Shown here: positions 25,999-35,106 of the stretch, one piece after another | How positions within the stretch are numbered: position 1 is the stretch's first letter | How the letters are laid out: each line of letters starts with the position of its first letter | DNA from: Pseudomonadota bacterium | Lineage (GTDB): Bacteria > Pseudomonadota > Alphaproteobacteria > Rhizobiales > Hyphomicrobiaceae | DNA length: 64,000 bases | Assembly: GCA_018242215.1 (NCBI GenBank) | Contig: JAFECG010000030.1 | Coordinates: 101,587 to 165,586, forward strand | Direction of reading: 5' to 3' | Translations under genes and position numbers: made by a program | Notes under the pieces: generated by a model | What the model was told of the DNA's origin: nothing | Database searches by the model: none | Seen by the model: the letters and a program-made list of their open reading frames with translations, nothing else

Positions 25999-26432
25999 TG
26001 GCTCGCAAGAAAGCAAAGGCGCGGCCACAAAAGGCCGCTGCCCAACGTCGTTCGCGCAAAGCGCCGGCAAAATCGATCAAATCCGCCGCGGAAAAAACGA
26101 TGCGCCCGGCGGTAGACGCGAGCCAGACGTCCAGTGAGCCGGAAAGCGCAGTGGCCGCCGCGCTGGTTCTCCCGGAGGCTCTCGATTCATCATCGGTAGG
26201 CAGTATCAAGGAGCTGCTTCTTGCCCGTCGCGGAGAGCCTATCGTCGTGGATGCGGGCCAAGTTCGCCGGACCGGCATGCAGGCGGTGCAGGTTTTGATA
26301 TCGGCTGCGCAGACCTGGCAGGCCGATGGCCAGAGCTACGTCTTGTCGAACCCCACGCAAGAGTTTCTCGATACGCTCGCGCTCGTCGGACTATCGCGCG
26401 AACAGCTTCTCGTTGAAGGATGTCTCGGATGA
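25998..26432 (+). CDS. cheS: CheS-like STAS-domain chemotaxis protein
   Basis: In Sinorhizobium CheS is a small protein that strengthens CheA-CheY1 binding and speeds dephosphorylation of CheY1. This 144-residue product has a Lys/Arg/Ala-rich, probably disordered first 50 residues. A STAS-like alpha/beta domain follows (LVLPEALDSSSVGSIKELLL, GEPIVVDAGQVRRTGMQAVQVL, WQADGQSYVLSNPT). GTG overlaps the receptor stop by one base (TAGTG) and the stop overlaps cheY1. The name is inferred from the STAS domain and identical operon position. It is longer than the Sinorhizobium protein because of the basic N-terminus. Confidence 0.7.
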   Translation: MARKKAKARPQKAAAQRRSRKAPAKSIKSAAEKTMRPAVDASQTSSEPESAVAAALVLPEALDSSSVGSIKELLLARRGEPIVVDAGQVRRTGMQAVQVLISAAQTWQADGQSYVLSNPTQEFLDTLALVGLSREQLLVEGCLG

Positions 26433-26794
26433 CCCAAACGATACTGACTGTCGATGATTCCCGCACGATGCGCGATATGTTGAGAATGGCGCTCGCGGAA
26501 GCGGGATTCAACGTTCTGCAGGCCGTCGATGGCGTGCATGGGCTGGAAGTGCTCCAGACGACGATGCCCGACGTCATCGTGACCGACATCAACATGCCCA
26601 AGATGGATGGCTTCGGCCTCATCGAGGCCGTCCGGAAGGATAACCGCTATCGCGGCGTCCCCATTCTGGTTTTGACGACCGAAAGCGACGCGGCAAAGAA
26701 GATGCGCGCCAAAGAGGCAGGCGCGACGGGTTGGATCGTCAAACCGTTCGAACCGACGAAGCTTATCGCAGCCATTCGGCGTGTCGCAGCCTAA
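26429..26794 (+). CDS. cheY1: CheY1, chemotaxis response regulator
   Basis: A single receiver domain of 121 residues with all phosphorylation residues: acidic pocket LTVDDSRTMR, phospho-acceptor Asp in VIVTDINMPKMDG, LVLTTES and the conserved Lys in WIVKPFEPTKL. ATG 26429 overlaps the cheS stop (ATGA); a start three codons earlier is less likely. In two-CheY systems CheY1 often acts as a phosphate sink and CheY2 drives the motor. Being next to cheS agrees with the sink role, but that is inference. Confidence 0.93.
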   Translation: MTQTILTVDDSRTMRDMLRMALAEAGFNVLQAVDGVHGLEVLQTTMPDVIVTDINMPKMDGFGLIEAVRKDNRYRGVPILVLTTESDAAKKMRAKEAGATGWIVKPFEPTKLIAAIRRVAA

Positions 26795-26810
26795 TTAAAA
26801 GAGCAGAGCA

Positions 26811-29003
26811 ATGACCGTCGACACGATGGCCGCCATTCGGCTGACGTTCTTTCAGGAGTGCGAAGAGCAGCTCTCTGAAATGGAACTCGGTCTCCTGGCG
26901 ATGGACGAAGGAAATGCCGACTCGGAGACGGTCAATGCCGTATTCCGGGCCGTGCATTCCATTAAAGGAGGCGCCGGCGCATTCAAGCTGACGGCCCTCG
27001 TTCAGTTCGCACATACGTTCGAGACGGCGCTCGATCACGTCCGCGCCGGCAAACTCACGCCGACTGCCGAAGTGATGAAGCCGATGCTCCGAGCGGCGGA
27101 CGTTCTCGCCGACCTCGTCGAGGCGTCGCGCGATGGTAAGGAAATCGATGAATCGTCCTATGCCGGAGTAGCCGCCGAGGTCAAAGCCTTGACGCTGGTC
27201 GGAGGTGAGGAGGAAGCAGAGGAAGCGATTGATTTCCAGCCGACCGTCATCGACTTCGGCCTGCCGGAAATCGCAGCCGAGCCGATTGCAGCGCCCCGTC
27301 ACGAATACCGCATTCAGTTTACACCGCACATCGAGCTTTATGCGAATGCCAACGAGGCGGCCCTGATCATCCGCGAGCTGTCGCGCCTTGGCGAGGTCGA
27401 GGTCAACTGCGATGCGAGCGCAGTTCCAAGCCTGGACGCAATCGACGAGGCAGGCGCCTACCTGTCATGGACGATCCGCCTGTCTTCTGAATCACCTATC
27501 GAAGCGGTCCGCGAGGTCTTCGAATTCGTAGAAGGCGAAGCCGACATCAGCATCGAAACGGATGGTCAGCCGGACGTTTCGGATGCAGATATCGCGGCTC
27601 TCCTGGCGCAGGCGCTCGGAAGCGCACCAGCCACCGAGCCGGAGATAGAAGTCGCAACGCCAGCATTGGAAAATGCCGATGTCGAAATCGGCTCAGCTCT
27701 TTCGTCGGTATCTCCACTAGCTGAAATTCCGGCGCCCGAGACGGTTGTCCCGGCCGCACAGGCCGCCGAAACACCGAAGGCTGTCGCGGTTCCCGCCCAG
27801 ACAACAATCCGCGTCGAGTTCGATCGCGTCGATCGCCTGATCAATCTTGTCGGAGAGCTCGTCATCAATCAGGCGATGCTGTCTCAGCGTGTGATCGAAG
27901 CGAATTTCGCGGCATCTTCGTCGGTTGTCATCGGCCTTGAGGAGCTCGAGCAGCTGACGCGCGAGATCCAGGAAAGTGTGATGGCGATCCGTGCGCAGCC
28001 GGTAAAGCCGTTGTTCCAGCGCATGTCGCGCATTGTTCGCGAAGTCGCGGATGCCACCGGCAAGCAGGTTCGGCTCAAGACGGATGGCGAGGCGACGGAA
28101 GTCGATAAAACTGTCGTCGAACGCTTGGCCGAACCGCTGACGCATATGATCCGCAATGCCGTCGACCATGGTATCGAGTCACCGGAAGCGCGCGCAGCTG
28201 CCGGAAAGCCGGCCGAAGGGACCGTACGTCTGAGTGCCGCGCACCGCTCCGGACGGATCGTCATCGAAATTTCGGACGATGGCGCCGGCATCGACCGGCC
28301 GAAGGTACGCGCGTCCGCCATCAAAAAAGGTCTGATTTCGCCCGACGCCCAGCTTTCCGATAGCGACATCGACAACTTGCTCTTCCTGCCGGGCTTTTCG
28401 ACGGCCGCGACGATCTCCAATATCTCGGGCCGAGGCGTCGGAATGGACGTTGTCAAACGCTCGATTCTGGCCTTGGGCGGCCGCATGTCGATAGCCTCGC
28501 GCCCAGGCAAGGGCTCGACATTTTCCATGAGCCTTCCGTTGACGCTTGCGGTTCTTGACGGCATGGCGGTCTCGGTTGCCGGCCAGACGTTGGTCGTTCC
28601 GCTGACGGCAATCGTCGAAACGCTGAAGCCGAAGAAGGGCGAGATTCACGGTCTCGGTTCCGAAGGCCGTGTGATGGCCATCCGCAACACGTTTGTGCCG
28701 TTGATCGACGTGGGAACCCAACTTGGTTTTCGGGGCACCGTCGCGGATCCGGAACGCAGCGTCGCCATTCTGGTCGAAACCGATGGTGGTGCGCGGAACG
28801 CGCTGCTCGTCGATTCGATCCAGGATCAACGGCAGGTCGTCATCAAGAGTCTCGAAGCGAATTACGGCACGGTCGCAGGAATTGCTGCCGCCACGATCCT
28901 CGGCGATGGCCGCGTCGCCCTCATTCTCGACGTGGACGCATTAGTCACCGGATCTTTCGAAAGCCAGTCCAGCGACGAACTGCGCTATGGGACAGGAGGA
29001 TAA
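26811..29003 (+). CDS. cheA: CheA, chemotaxis histidine kinase
   Basis: CheA autophosphorylates in response to receptors and passes phosphate to the CheYs and CheB. The 730-residue protein has an N-terminal HPt domain with the phosphorylated His in [14 protein letters not shown] (about residue 46) and a CheY-binding region. A dimerisation helix pair follows ([20 protein letters not shown]). The ATPase domain has the N box [18 protein letters not shown]1 DDGAGID, F box LFLPGFSTA and G2 [10 protein letters not shown], and a CheW-like P5 domain ends the protein. All key residues are present. It is followed by cheW after 5 bases. Confidence 0.97.
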   Translation: MTVDTMAAIRLTFFQECEEQLSEMELGLLAMDEGNADSETVNAVFRAVHSIKGGAGAFKLTALVQFAHTFETALDHVRAGKLTPTAEVMKPMLRAADVLADLVEASRDGKEIDESSYAGVAAEVKALTLVGGEEEAEEAIDFQPTVIDFGLPEIAAEPIAAPRHEYRIQFTPHIELYANANEAALIIRELSRLGEVEVNCDASAVPSLDAIDEAGAYLSWTIRLSSESPIEAVREVFEFVEGEADISIETDGQPDVSDADIAALLAQALGSAPATEPEIEVATPALENADVEIGSALSSVSPLAEIPAPETVVPAAQAAETPKAVAVPAQTTIRVEFDRVDRLINLVGELVINQAMLSQRVIEANFAASSSVVIGLEELEQLTREIQESVMAIRAQPVKPLFQRMSRIVREVADATGKQVRLKTDGEATEVDKTVVERLAEPLTHMIRNAVDHGIESPEARAAAGKPAEGTVRLSAAHRSGRIVIEISDDGAGIDRPKVRASAIKKGLISPDAQLSDSDIDNLLFLPGFSTAATISNISGRGVGMDVVKRSILALGGRMSIASRPGKGSTFSMSLPLTLAVLDGMAVSVAGQTLVVPLTAIVETLKPKKGEIHGLGSEGRVMAIRNTFVPLIDVGTQLGFRGTVADPERSVAILVETDGGARNALLVDSIQDQRQVVIKSLEANYGTVAGIAAATILGDGRVALILDVDALVTGSFESQSSDELRYGTGG

Positions 29004-29008
29004 GAACA

Positions 29009-29476
29009 ATGCAGGACGTAACTTCGCCCACCAACTCGGCCAACCGTGAGTTTGTCGCCTTTCGCGTCGGATCGCAGGAATTCTGCATCGACATCATGGG
29101 TGTTCGCGAAATTCGCGGTTGGACACAGGCGACGCCGCTGCCGCACGCCCCGTCCTATGTCCGCGGCGTCATCAATCTGCGCGGCGCAGTATTACCGATC
29201 GTCGATCTTGCCATGCGCTTTGGTCTGGGCCTGACGGAGCCGACGGCGAGGAGCGTCATCATCGTCGTGCAGGTGCAGCAGCAGGTGATCGGCCTTCTGG
29301 TCGATGCGGTATCGGATATCCTGACCGTCTCGGAAGCATCAATGCAACCGACACCGGACATCGCCTCTGATTTGGCGAAAACCTTCGTAAAGGGCGTTTA
29401 CGCCATAGACGGACGTATGATCAGCATCGTCGCGCTCGATTGCGTGTTGCCGGTCATCGCGAAGGCCGCAGCATGA
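29009..29476 (+). CDS. cheW: CheW, receptor-kinase coupling protein
   Basis: CheW links CheA to receptors. The 155-residue protein is a single CheW domain: [58 protein letters not shown] and [15 protein letters not shown]. Both the length and the Arg/Glu interface segment are typical. It starts 5 bases after cheA behind GGAGG and its stop overlaps the cheR start. Confidence 0.96.
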   Translation: MQDVTSPTNSANREFVAFRVGSQEFCIDIMGVREIRGWTQATPLPHAPSYVRGVINLRGAVLPIVDLAMRFGLGLTEPTARSVIIVVQVQQQVIGLLVDAVSDILTVSEASMQPTPDIASDLAKTFVKGVYAIDGRMISIVALDCVLPVIAKAAA

Positions 29477-30351
29477 ACGCAAATGCGTCGTCTGCTTCCG
29501 ATGTTCTCCACACAGGCGAGTTCACGTTTTCCGACGCGAACTTTCGAGAGATAGCGCAGATCGCAAAGGCGGAGGCTGGCATCGATTTGCCTCCATCGAA
29601 GGCGACGCTCGTCTATTCGCGCCTCGCAAAACGCTTGCGCGCGTTGGGCATAAAGACATTTTCGGATTATTGCGCCACCGTCCGCGAGGACGATGACGAA
29701 CGCGATAGCATGATCGCGGCGCTGACGACGAACGTCACACGCTTCTTCCGTGAGCCGCACCACTTCGAACATTTGCGAACCCAGATCATTTCGCCTCTGG
29801 CCGACTCCGCGCGCCGCGGAAAGCGTATCCGGCTCTGGTCCGCTGCCTGCTCGACCGGGCAGGAACCATATTCGATGGCGTTGACAGTCTTGTCCGTCAT
29901 TCCGGATGCTGCATCGCTCGACATCCGTATCCTGGCGACCGATCTCAATCCGCACGTCGTCGCCCGTGGGAGAGCCGGGTGCTACCAGAAGGATGAATTG
30001 AAGGACGTACCGGCGAACCTGCGCGCCCGCTGGTTTCAGTCGGTACCGGGAGACAATCGCGGGGTAATGATGCAAATCGCAGATGAGGTGCGCGCGCTCG
30101 TCTCCTTTCGTGAATTGAATCTGATGGGATCCTGGCCGTTCAGCGGACCCTTCGACGCCATCTTTTGCAGAAATGTCGTGATCTACTTCGATCGCGAAAC
30201 TCAAAGCACGATCTGGAGCCGATTGACACGCCTGCTCGATGCGCGGGGTGCACTCTATATCGGACACTCGGAACGCATTTCCGGACCCGCCAATGCACTG
30301 CTTTCGCCCGATGGTATCACGAGCTATCGGAAGAGGGGCGCCGCGTCATGA
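29473..30351 (+). CDS. cheR: CheR, receptor methyltransferase
   Basis: CheR methylates glutamates on receptors using S-adenosylmethionine. The 292-residue protein has the N-terminal helical domain, [17 protein letters not shown], the SAM-binding segment [17 protein letters not shown] and [17 protein letters not shown] 29473 overlaps the cheW stop (ATGA); 12 upstream codons of the open frame lie inside cheW. The receptor at the start of the operon ends GWEEF, which could tether this enzyme. Confidence 0.97.
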   Translation: MNANASSASDVLHTGEFTFSDANFREIAQIAKAEAGIDLPPSKATLVYSRLAKRLRALGIKTFSDYCATVREDDDERDSMIAALTTNVTRFFREPHHFEHLRTQIISPLADSARRGKRIRLWSAACSTGQEPYSMALTVLSVIPDAASLDIRILATDLNPHVVARGRAGCYQKDELKDVPANLRARWFQSVPGDNRGVMMQIADEVRALVSFRELNLMGSWPFSGPFDAIFCRNVVIYFDRETQSTIWSRLTRLLDARGALYIGHSERISGPANALLSPDGITSYRKRGAAS

Positions 30352-31394
30352 CGAAAAAAGTCAAAGTCCTGGTCGTAGATGATTCACCCACGATGCGTGG
30401 CTTGATCGCGACCGCGCTGACGAAAGATCCCGATATCGAAGTCGTCGGCCAGGCCGAAGACCCCATTCAGGCGCGCCAGGCGATCAAGGCACTAAATCCG
30501 GACGTGGTGACGCTTGACGTCGAAATGCCCAACATGAACGGTCTTGAGTTTCTCGAGAAGATCATGCGGCTTCGCCCGATGCCCGTCGTCATGGTATCGA
30601 CGCTGACCGGCCGCGGCGCCGATGAGACGATTCAAGCCCTCGAAATCGGTGCGATCGATTGCATCGAGAAGCCCCGGCCCGGCAACGAGCATAGCTTCGA
30701 AGAGCTCCCGTATAAGGTCAAAATTGCGGCGTCAGTACGCGTTCGCCCGCTCGTCAGATCCGAGAGCACACCCCGGACAGCCCAAAGTACGCGTGCTGAG
30801 CATGAAAGTTACGTATCCGACGGCCGCATCGTTGCGATCGGCGCTTCGACCGGTGGTGTCGAAGCTCTGATGCAGGTTCTTTCCGGCTTTCCGGAAAACT
30901 GCCCGCCGACGGTGATCACGCAGCATATGCCACCGACCTTCACGAAGAGCTTCGCCAACCGCCTCGACAGGATGTGTGCTCCGAAAGTGCAGGAAGCAAC
31001 CGATCGCGCAAAGATTATGCCGGGAAATATCTATCTCGCTCCGGGTGGTACTGAGCACCTGGAAATTACTGCCGACTTGCGCTGCCGGTTGAAATCGGGA
31101 GAGCGCGTAAACGGCCACTGTCCTTCTGTTGATGTGCTTTTTGATTCGGTATCACGCTCGTGCAAGGGGAATGCGATTGGCGTGATTTTGACAGGTATGG
31201 GAAAGGATGGTGCTGCCGGGCTGCTTTCGATGCGCAAGGCCGGAGCCAAGACTTTCGGTCAAAGCGAAGCGAGCTGCGTCGTCTACGGAATGCCGAAGGT
31301 GGCCTTTGAGATAGGCGCCGTCGAAAAACAACTTCCTCTCGATCGACTGGCTCCGGCCATCATTTCAGAAACTGCAACGAACAAAAAGCACTAG
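30348..31394 (+). CDS. cheB: CheB, receptor methylesterase/glutamine deamidase
   Basis: CheB removes receptor methyl groups after phosphorylation by CheA. The 348-residue protein has a receiver domain ([32 protein letters not shown]) and an esterase domain. The catalytic Ser is in [12 protein letters not shown], the His in ITQHMPPTF and the Asp in [15 protein letters not shown] 30348 overlaps the cheR stop; the longer frame from 30165 lies within cheR and is not used. Confidence 0.97.
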   Translation: MTKKVKVLVVDDSPTMRGLIATALTKDPDIEVVGQAEDPIQARQAIKALNPDVVTLDVEMPNMNGLEFLEKIMRLRPMPVVMVSTLTGRGADETIQALEIGAIDCIEKPRPGNEHSFEELPYKVKIAASVRVRPLVRSESTPRTAQSTRAEHESYVSDGRIVAIGASTGGVEALMQVLSGFPENCPPTVITQHMPPTFTKSFANRLDRMCAPKVQEATDRAKIMPGNIYLAPGGTEHLEITADLRCRLKSGERVNGHCPSVDVLFDSVSRSCKGNAIGVILTGMGKDGAAGLLSMRKAGAKTFGQSEASCVVYGMPKVAFEIGAVEKQLPLDRLAPAIISETATNKKH

Positions 31395-31405
31395 GAGGCT
31401 CGAGC

Positions 31406-31795
31406 ATGCCCTCAATGCAGCAATTGTCAATTTTGGTCGTCGACGATACCTCGGTCAGCCGGGCGCTTTTGACGGATGGCCTCGATCAGATTGGATTGAA
31501 ATCCTTCAAGGTAGCCAAGGACGGCGAAGAAGGATTGAAGATGATGATGACGGCGCCCTGTCATCTCGTCATCTCTGACTTCAACATGCCCAAGATCGAC
31601 GGCATCCAGTTGCTTCGCGCGTTGCGTCAGCATGCGCCGACGAGCAAGGTCGGCTTCATTCTGGTCACCGGTAAAGGCGACAAGGCCCTGATCGACGAAG
31701 GCAAAAAATGGGGCCTCAACAATTTTCTCGCCAAGCCGTTCTCGGTGCCGCAACTGAAAACCTGCATCGAGGCCGTGGTCGGGAAGCTGACATGA
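31406..31795 (+). CDS. cheY2: CheY2, second chemotaxis response regulator
   Basis: A 129-residue single receiver domain. The acidic pair ([10 protein letters not shown]), phospho-acceptor Asp ([13 protein letters not shown]), Thr (LVTGKGD) and Lys ([11 protein letters not shown]) are all present. AGGAGGC precedes the start by 6 bases, one of the best ribosome sites in the operon, which fits an abundant output protein. By analogy with Sinorhizobium, CheY2 is the regulator that acts on the motor. It overlaps cheD by four bases. Confidence 0.93.
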   Translation: MPSMQQLSILVVDDTSVSRALLTDGLDQIGLKSFKVAKDGEEGLKMMMTAPCHLVISDFNMPKIDGIQLLRALRQHAPTSKVGFILVTGKGDKALIDEGKKWGLNNFLAKPFSVPQLKTCIEAVVGKLT

Positions 31796-32340
31796 CTTCG
31801 GCCCATTCGGCGGAAAAGCGCGTTCACATCATCCAAGGCGAATTTTATGTGACCGAGGACCCGGAGGTCATGGTGACGACCATTCTCGGTTCCTGCGTCG
31901 CGGCTTGCATCCGTGATCCACTCGCCCGCGTCGGCGGCATAAATCACTTTCTCCTTCCTGGTGACTTGAGTCGAGGGAGAAAGGCGGAGGCCGAACGTGT
32001 CGGCGTTCACCTGATGGAGATGCTTGTAAACGGACTATTGAAGGCTGGCGCGCGGCGCGAGCGCCTTGAGGCAAAATTGTTCGGCGGTGCGAGAACAGTA
32101 CGGTCTCATTCGGACATCGGAAAGAACAACGCCGACTTTGCGCAGCGCTTCCTCAAGGCCGAGGGCATCGCTCATATCGGCGGGAGCACCGGCGGTCCGC
32201 AAGGGCGGCGCATCCAATACTGGCCCGTATCGGGGCGCGCGCGTCAAATTCTGCTTGTTGGTCCTGCGGAAGTTGAACAGCCGACGAAGCTTCCGGCACC
32301 CACAATCGATACGAATGCGGGCGAACTCGAACTCTTTTAA
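31792..32340 (+). CDS. cheD: CheD, receptor glutamine deamidase
   Basis: CheD deamidates receptor glutamines. The 182-residue protein keeps the catalytic Cys in [10 protein letters not shown] (about residue 38), the His in [11 protein letters not shown] and the Thr in [11 protein letters not shown]. The strand segment [11 protein letters not shown] is also present. ATG 31792 overlaps the cheY2 stop. The long frame from 31708 lies within cheY2 and is discarded. In bacteria with CheC, CheD is paired with it; no CheC is visible here. Confidence 0.95.
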   Translation: MTSAHSAEKRVHIIQGEFYVTEDPEVMVTTILGSCVAACIRDPLARVGGINHFLLPGDLSRGRKAEAERVGVHLMEMLVNGLLKAGARRERLEAKLFGGARTVRSHSDIGKNNADFAQRFLKAEGIAHIGGSTGGPQGRRIQYWPVSGRARQILLVGPAEVEQPTKLPAPTIDTNAGELELF

Positions 32341-32368
32341 TGGCGGCTCCGCCGGGGGGATGGATCGG

Positions 32369-32770
32369 ATGAACGAAGATAGCGGCAAAGACAAGAGCGA
32401 GCGCGACGGCCGCGTGGCGGTGCCGGAGGTTCTCCGGACCGTCTCGGATGAAGTCCGAATGTTGTCGGATGCCGCTGGCGACCTTCAGAATCTGATCGGC
32501 AACCTCGTCGTTGCCGGAGCGTTTGACGGTTCGCAGTCGATCTACGAATTGCAAAACCTGGATCGGCTCTGCCAAAATTTGGGAGCAGTGGCAGACTTTC
32601 TGTGCGGTCTGGCCAAGGGTGCCTCCCCCGACTGGAAAGTTGACGTCACTGCCGCGTCCGAAGTTGTAAAACTCGCCGACCTCTGTGGACGGCTAACCGG
32701 TCAGAAAACGGAAGTCGACGATGCTACTGGCGAGTTCGAGGACTTCGGCAACTGGCCGATGACCGGCTGA
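32369..32770 (+). CDS. CheT-like protein with a CheZ-type DxxxQ motif
   Basis: The last gene of the che operon encodes 133 mainly helical residues with no membrane segment. The position right after cheD matches cheT of Sinorhizobium. Its central helix reads NLDRLCQNLGAVADFL, where Asp and Gln are spaced DxxxQ as in the CheZ phosphatase active site. That suggests it could dephosphorylate a CheY, but this is inference. A G-run at 32354-32359 directly abuts ATG 32360 and lies 9 bases from ATG 32369, so 32369 is preferred. It ends 5 bases before a convergent gene. Confidence 0.6.
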   Translation: MNEDSGKDKSERDGRVAVPEVLRTVSDEVRMLSDAAGDLQNLIGNLVVAGAFDGSQSIYELQNLDRLCQNLGAVADFLCGLAKGASPDWKVDVTAASEVVKLADLCGRLTGQKTEVDDATGEFEDFGNWPMTG

Positions 32771-32775
32771 GTTCT

Positions 32776-33342
32776 TCAAGAGCCGACGAAATCGCGCGCG
32801 GCGTCGATGGAAATGAAGCGCCGACGGCCGACGAGTGTATCGATCTCGATCGACCCATCATCGTATTCGAGATAATCACGTCCTGCGAGTTGGCCGCCGA
32901 TGACTGGCTCGCGCGGTTCCGGCAAGGGCGGAGGAACAGGCTCGATCCGCGCCGGAGCCGACTTGCGCGGAGCCTCGAGAGACGGCATCGATCGCTCATT
33001 GTCGGTTCTGATCGTGATGAGTGATCGCCGACGTTCGATCAGCGGCAGAAGCTTCATCGTGATGATGCCGATCAGGGCGCTTTGCGTGATGGCCAACGCC
33101 ACGAGACGATGAATCCAGATTTCCGGCGTGTCCGACAGCAGCGCCAAATAGCCGATTGTGAGCATTGCCAGCGAGAGCAAACCGAGGCTCGCGAAGACCG
33201 ACCAAGCCGCAGCTCCCGCGCGACGTCCGACTGGGACAGGCACCGCACCAGACGCGGCGTCACTCGCCAGGCGCAATTTAAGCTCTGCTGCAGATTTGCG
33301 AAAAACGGCGTCGAAGCCGAAATCACTGTCAATTGCGCTCAT
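32776..33342 (-). CDS. Unknown two-helix membrane protein at the end of the flhA operon
   Basis: A 188-residue protein I do not recognise. It has two membrane helices at about 48-69 (WSVFASLGLLSLAMLTIGYL) and 80-100 (LVALAITQSALIGIITMKLL). A Pro/Arg-rich linker (IEPVPPPLPEPREP) and a short C-terminal cytoplasmic part (DYLEYDDGSIEIDTLVGRR) follow. It overlaps the previous gene by 14 bases and is the last gene of the flagellar operon that begins with flhA, so a flagellar role is likely but unproven. The C-terminal strand-like part resembles no family I can name. Confidence 0.7.
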   Translation of the reverse strand: MSAIDSDFGFDAVFRKSAAELKLRLASDAASGAVPVPVGRRAGAAAWSVFASLGLLSLAMLTIGYLALLSDTPEIWIHRLVALAITQSALIGIITMKLLPLIERRRSLITIRTDNERSMPSLEAPRKSAPARIEPVPPPLPEPREPVIGGQLAGRDYLEYDDGSIEIDTLVGRRRFISIDAARDFVGS

Positions 33343-33793
33343 TGGTTCTCATCATGTCTTGCTTGGAAAGATAAGCCCAACTATCGATCATGACGTCCTT
33401 CACGACGTCGTGGCCGATCCGCTTGTTGGCGCCTGCCCTGATGTTTTCGGCAAGAATTTTCATTTCTTGCCGCCGGCCTGCCTTCATGTCTTTCGGCGCG
33501 GTCTCATAGATTTGCCGGAACGCCTCGTCAGCGACGAAGACATCAGGTTGGATCGAGCTGAGCTTCAGGAGATCCGTGTCGGCAACGAACTGCAGTCGCG
33601 TGACCACGTAGCCGAGGACCTCACCGTCCGCCAGGATCGGTATGCTGACCATGCGCGTCTTCATCACCTGAAGCCTGCTCTGCGCATCTTCGTGACCCGG
33701 CGTTCTGGCACTCGCCTTCAGCGATACCGCGCCATAGATGCCGCTCAAGGTCGAAAGACAAGTGACAATTGCCAGGACGAGGGTTCGGATCAA
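33329..33793 (-). CDS. Unknown membrane-anchored or secreted protein in the flhA operon
   Basis: A 154-residue protein with an N-terminal hydrophobic signal or anchor (IRTLVLAIVTCLSTLSGIYGAV). A soluble domain follows with MVSIPILADGEVLGYVVTRL, then a helical C-terminus with VVKDVMIDSWAYLS. The middle is reminiscent of FliL-like periplasmic proteins in its topology, but I cannot show homology. ATGA overlap with the FlgN-like gene and 14-base overlap with the next gene place it inside a tightly coupled flagellar operon. The product probably faces the periplasm. Confidence 0.72.
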   Translation of the reverse strand: MIRTLVLAIVTCLSTLSGIYGAVSLKASARTPGHEDAQSRLQVMKTRMVSIPILADGEVLGYVVTRLQFVADTDLLKLSSIQPDVFVADEAFRQIYETAPKDMKAGRRQEMKILAENIRAGANKRIGHDVVKDVMIDSWAYLSKQDMMRTNERN

Positions 33794-34281
33794 AACTCGC
33801 TCCGATAGGGTCCGATATGCCGCGTGTAGGTGCCGTCAGACTCTGCACTCTGAATAGCGTCTGAAAGCATCGCAGTGATTTCTTTCACGGCATCGAGATG
33901 CAACCGGATCTTCCGCAGGTTGATTGCGAGCTTCCTGCGAAAGTCTTGCAGACGCTGTTCGAGATCCTGATTGATATCGCTGCTGCGAAGTCGACGCATG
34001 GCCTGGTTGAGATCGACGAGGCCCTGACTCTTGCGATCGTTAGAAGCCTTGAGGTCGAAGCTCGGATTTTTATCGAGGGCAGCCGTCTCCTCGTCGAGAT
34101 AGCCTTCAATTCGGCGAATGACGGCGAAAACCATCGCACGCGCCGCATCGGCATCGTGCACGGACGGCCGCGGCGGAGGAGGGGCGCGCCGTCCGCCGAT
34201 ATTGGCGCCGGCCGCGCGAGCGACGGCCACCGGCGGGGATTGAGGGGGGCGTGCTTTGGGGTCGAGCGTCGCAGTGCTCAT
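33790..34281 (-). CDS. FlgN-like chaperone candidate
   Basis: A 163-residue protein with a disordered Pro/Ala-rich first 45 residues and a helical, coiled remainder (VFAVIRRIEGYLDEETAAL, FDLKASNDRKSQGLVDLNQA, FRRKLAINLRKIRLHLDAV). Size, helical character and position next to a FlgJ-like gene suit FlgN, the export chaperone of FlgK and FlgL. The family is too divergent for a firm call from sequence alone. It starts 2 bases after the flgJ-like stop and overlaps the next gene by ATGA. Confidence 0.55.
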   Translation of the reverse strand: MSTATLDPKARPPQSPPVAVARAAGANIGGRRAPPPPRPSVHDADAARAMVFAVIRRIEGYLDEETAALDKNPSFDLKASNDRKSQGLVDLNQAMRRLRSSDINQDLEQRLQDFRRKLAINLRKIRLHLDAVKEITAMLSDAIQSAESDGTYTRHIGPYRSEF

Positions 34282-34283
34282 GC

Positions 34284-34658
34284 TTATTTTCCTTTAGAAC
34301 CGGTAGGTTCAGTCTTGAAGACCATTTTTGCAATTCCGATCGCTCCCGATTTCGAAAGCGTCGTCGCCATGCTGTCCGCAAGCATGGAGCGCCAGACCGA
34401 GCCTGCGGTGCCTTCGCCAAAAAGATCTTCGGAATCTTTCGGCATCCACTCCTCGAGCATCTGCCGAAGATAAAGTGCCTCGAACTGCTGGCCGACGTCC
34501 TTCATCTTGCCGGCACGCGCCTGGCTCGCTTGAACATCGCCAACCGAAGTCACGGTCGCCGCCGCGGTCTCGGCATTTGCCGAGTCCGCTGTCCGCACGG
34601 TCTGCCGGGCAGCCCATAAAGCCTGATCGGCCGCGGATGGTGAAGATATGATCGGCAT
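34284..34658 (-). CDS. flgJ: FlgJ-type rod-binding protein (no muramidase domain)
   Basis: The N-terminal half of FlgJ caps the growing rod. This 124-residue protein has that rod-binding domain only: GQQFEALYLRQMLEEWMP, then GSVWRSMLADSMATTLSKSG and AIGIAKMVF. The peptidoglycan hydrolase domain of enteric FlgJ is absent, as is usual in alphaproteobacteria, which use a separate enzyme. I start at ATG 34658; the longer open frame adds an unrelated Arg/Ser-rich stretch. It lies 46 bases after the fliJ-like gene. Confidence 0.85.
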   Translation of the reverse strand: MPIISSPSAADQALWAARQTVRTADSANAETAAATVTSVGDVQASQARAGKMKDVGQQFEALYLRQMLEEWMPKDSEDLFGEGTAGSVWRSMLADSMATTLSKSGAIGIAKMVFKTEPTGSKGK

Positions 34659-34704
34659 GCAATCTTTCGTACCGTATGAAGTGACCGTATCAGGTTGGAC
34701 CTTT

Positions 34705-35106
34705 TTACTTACACCGGCCTTGCAGCGCGATGGACTGCTGAAACTCCAGCAGGGCCTCAAGGTCTTTCTGCTCCCCCTTGCGTTGCTCTTCCGAGCGAAC
34801 TTCGGACAGCAGAGTCGCCGCACCGTGCGTGTGAGCTGCGGCTTGCGCGTATCGCTTGACGGCCGCCTCATGTTCTTTTGACAGGCGGTGGAGGCGCTGT
34901 TCCATGCTGCCGACACTTCGCGAGATCAGCCCGAGAAACGGCTCTATCTGCTCGGAAGGATCCGCGAGGCTTGCAAGAAGTGCGTCCTGTGCGGAACGAA
35001 GCTCATCCATACGACGGGTCAATTCGCCAACTTTCGCCCGCTCGGCGGTCTCGAGATCGTGAAAGAGGTCGACGAGGCGACAAATTTTCTTCGATGATCT
35101 AGCCAT
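34705..35106 (-). CDS. fliJ: FliJ-like export chaperone
   Basis: FliJ is a small coiled-coil protein that activates the export ATPase. This 133-residue product is a continuous charged helix pair (LVDLFHDLETAERAKVGELT, RRMDELRSAQDALLASL, LSKEHEAAVKRYAQAAAH), matching FliJ in size and form. ATG 35106 overlaps the fliR stop by 8 bases; upstream codons of the open frame lie inside fliR. FliJ proteins have little sequence identity, so the call rests on the coiled coil and the neighbours. Confidence 0.7.
   Translation of the reverse strand: MARSSKKICRLVDLFHDLETAERAKVGELTRRMDELRSAQDALLASLADPSEQIEPFLGLISRSVGSMEQRLHRLSKEHEAAVKRYAQAAAHTHGAATLLSEVRSEEQRKGEQKDLEALLEFQQSIALQGRCK

Noticed and set aside
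32066-32368. Upstream extension of the CheT-like frame through cheD
   Set aside because: The DNA is the cheD gene in another frame; the extra residues are Arg/Ser/Pro-rich noise.
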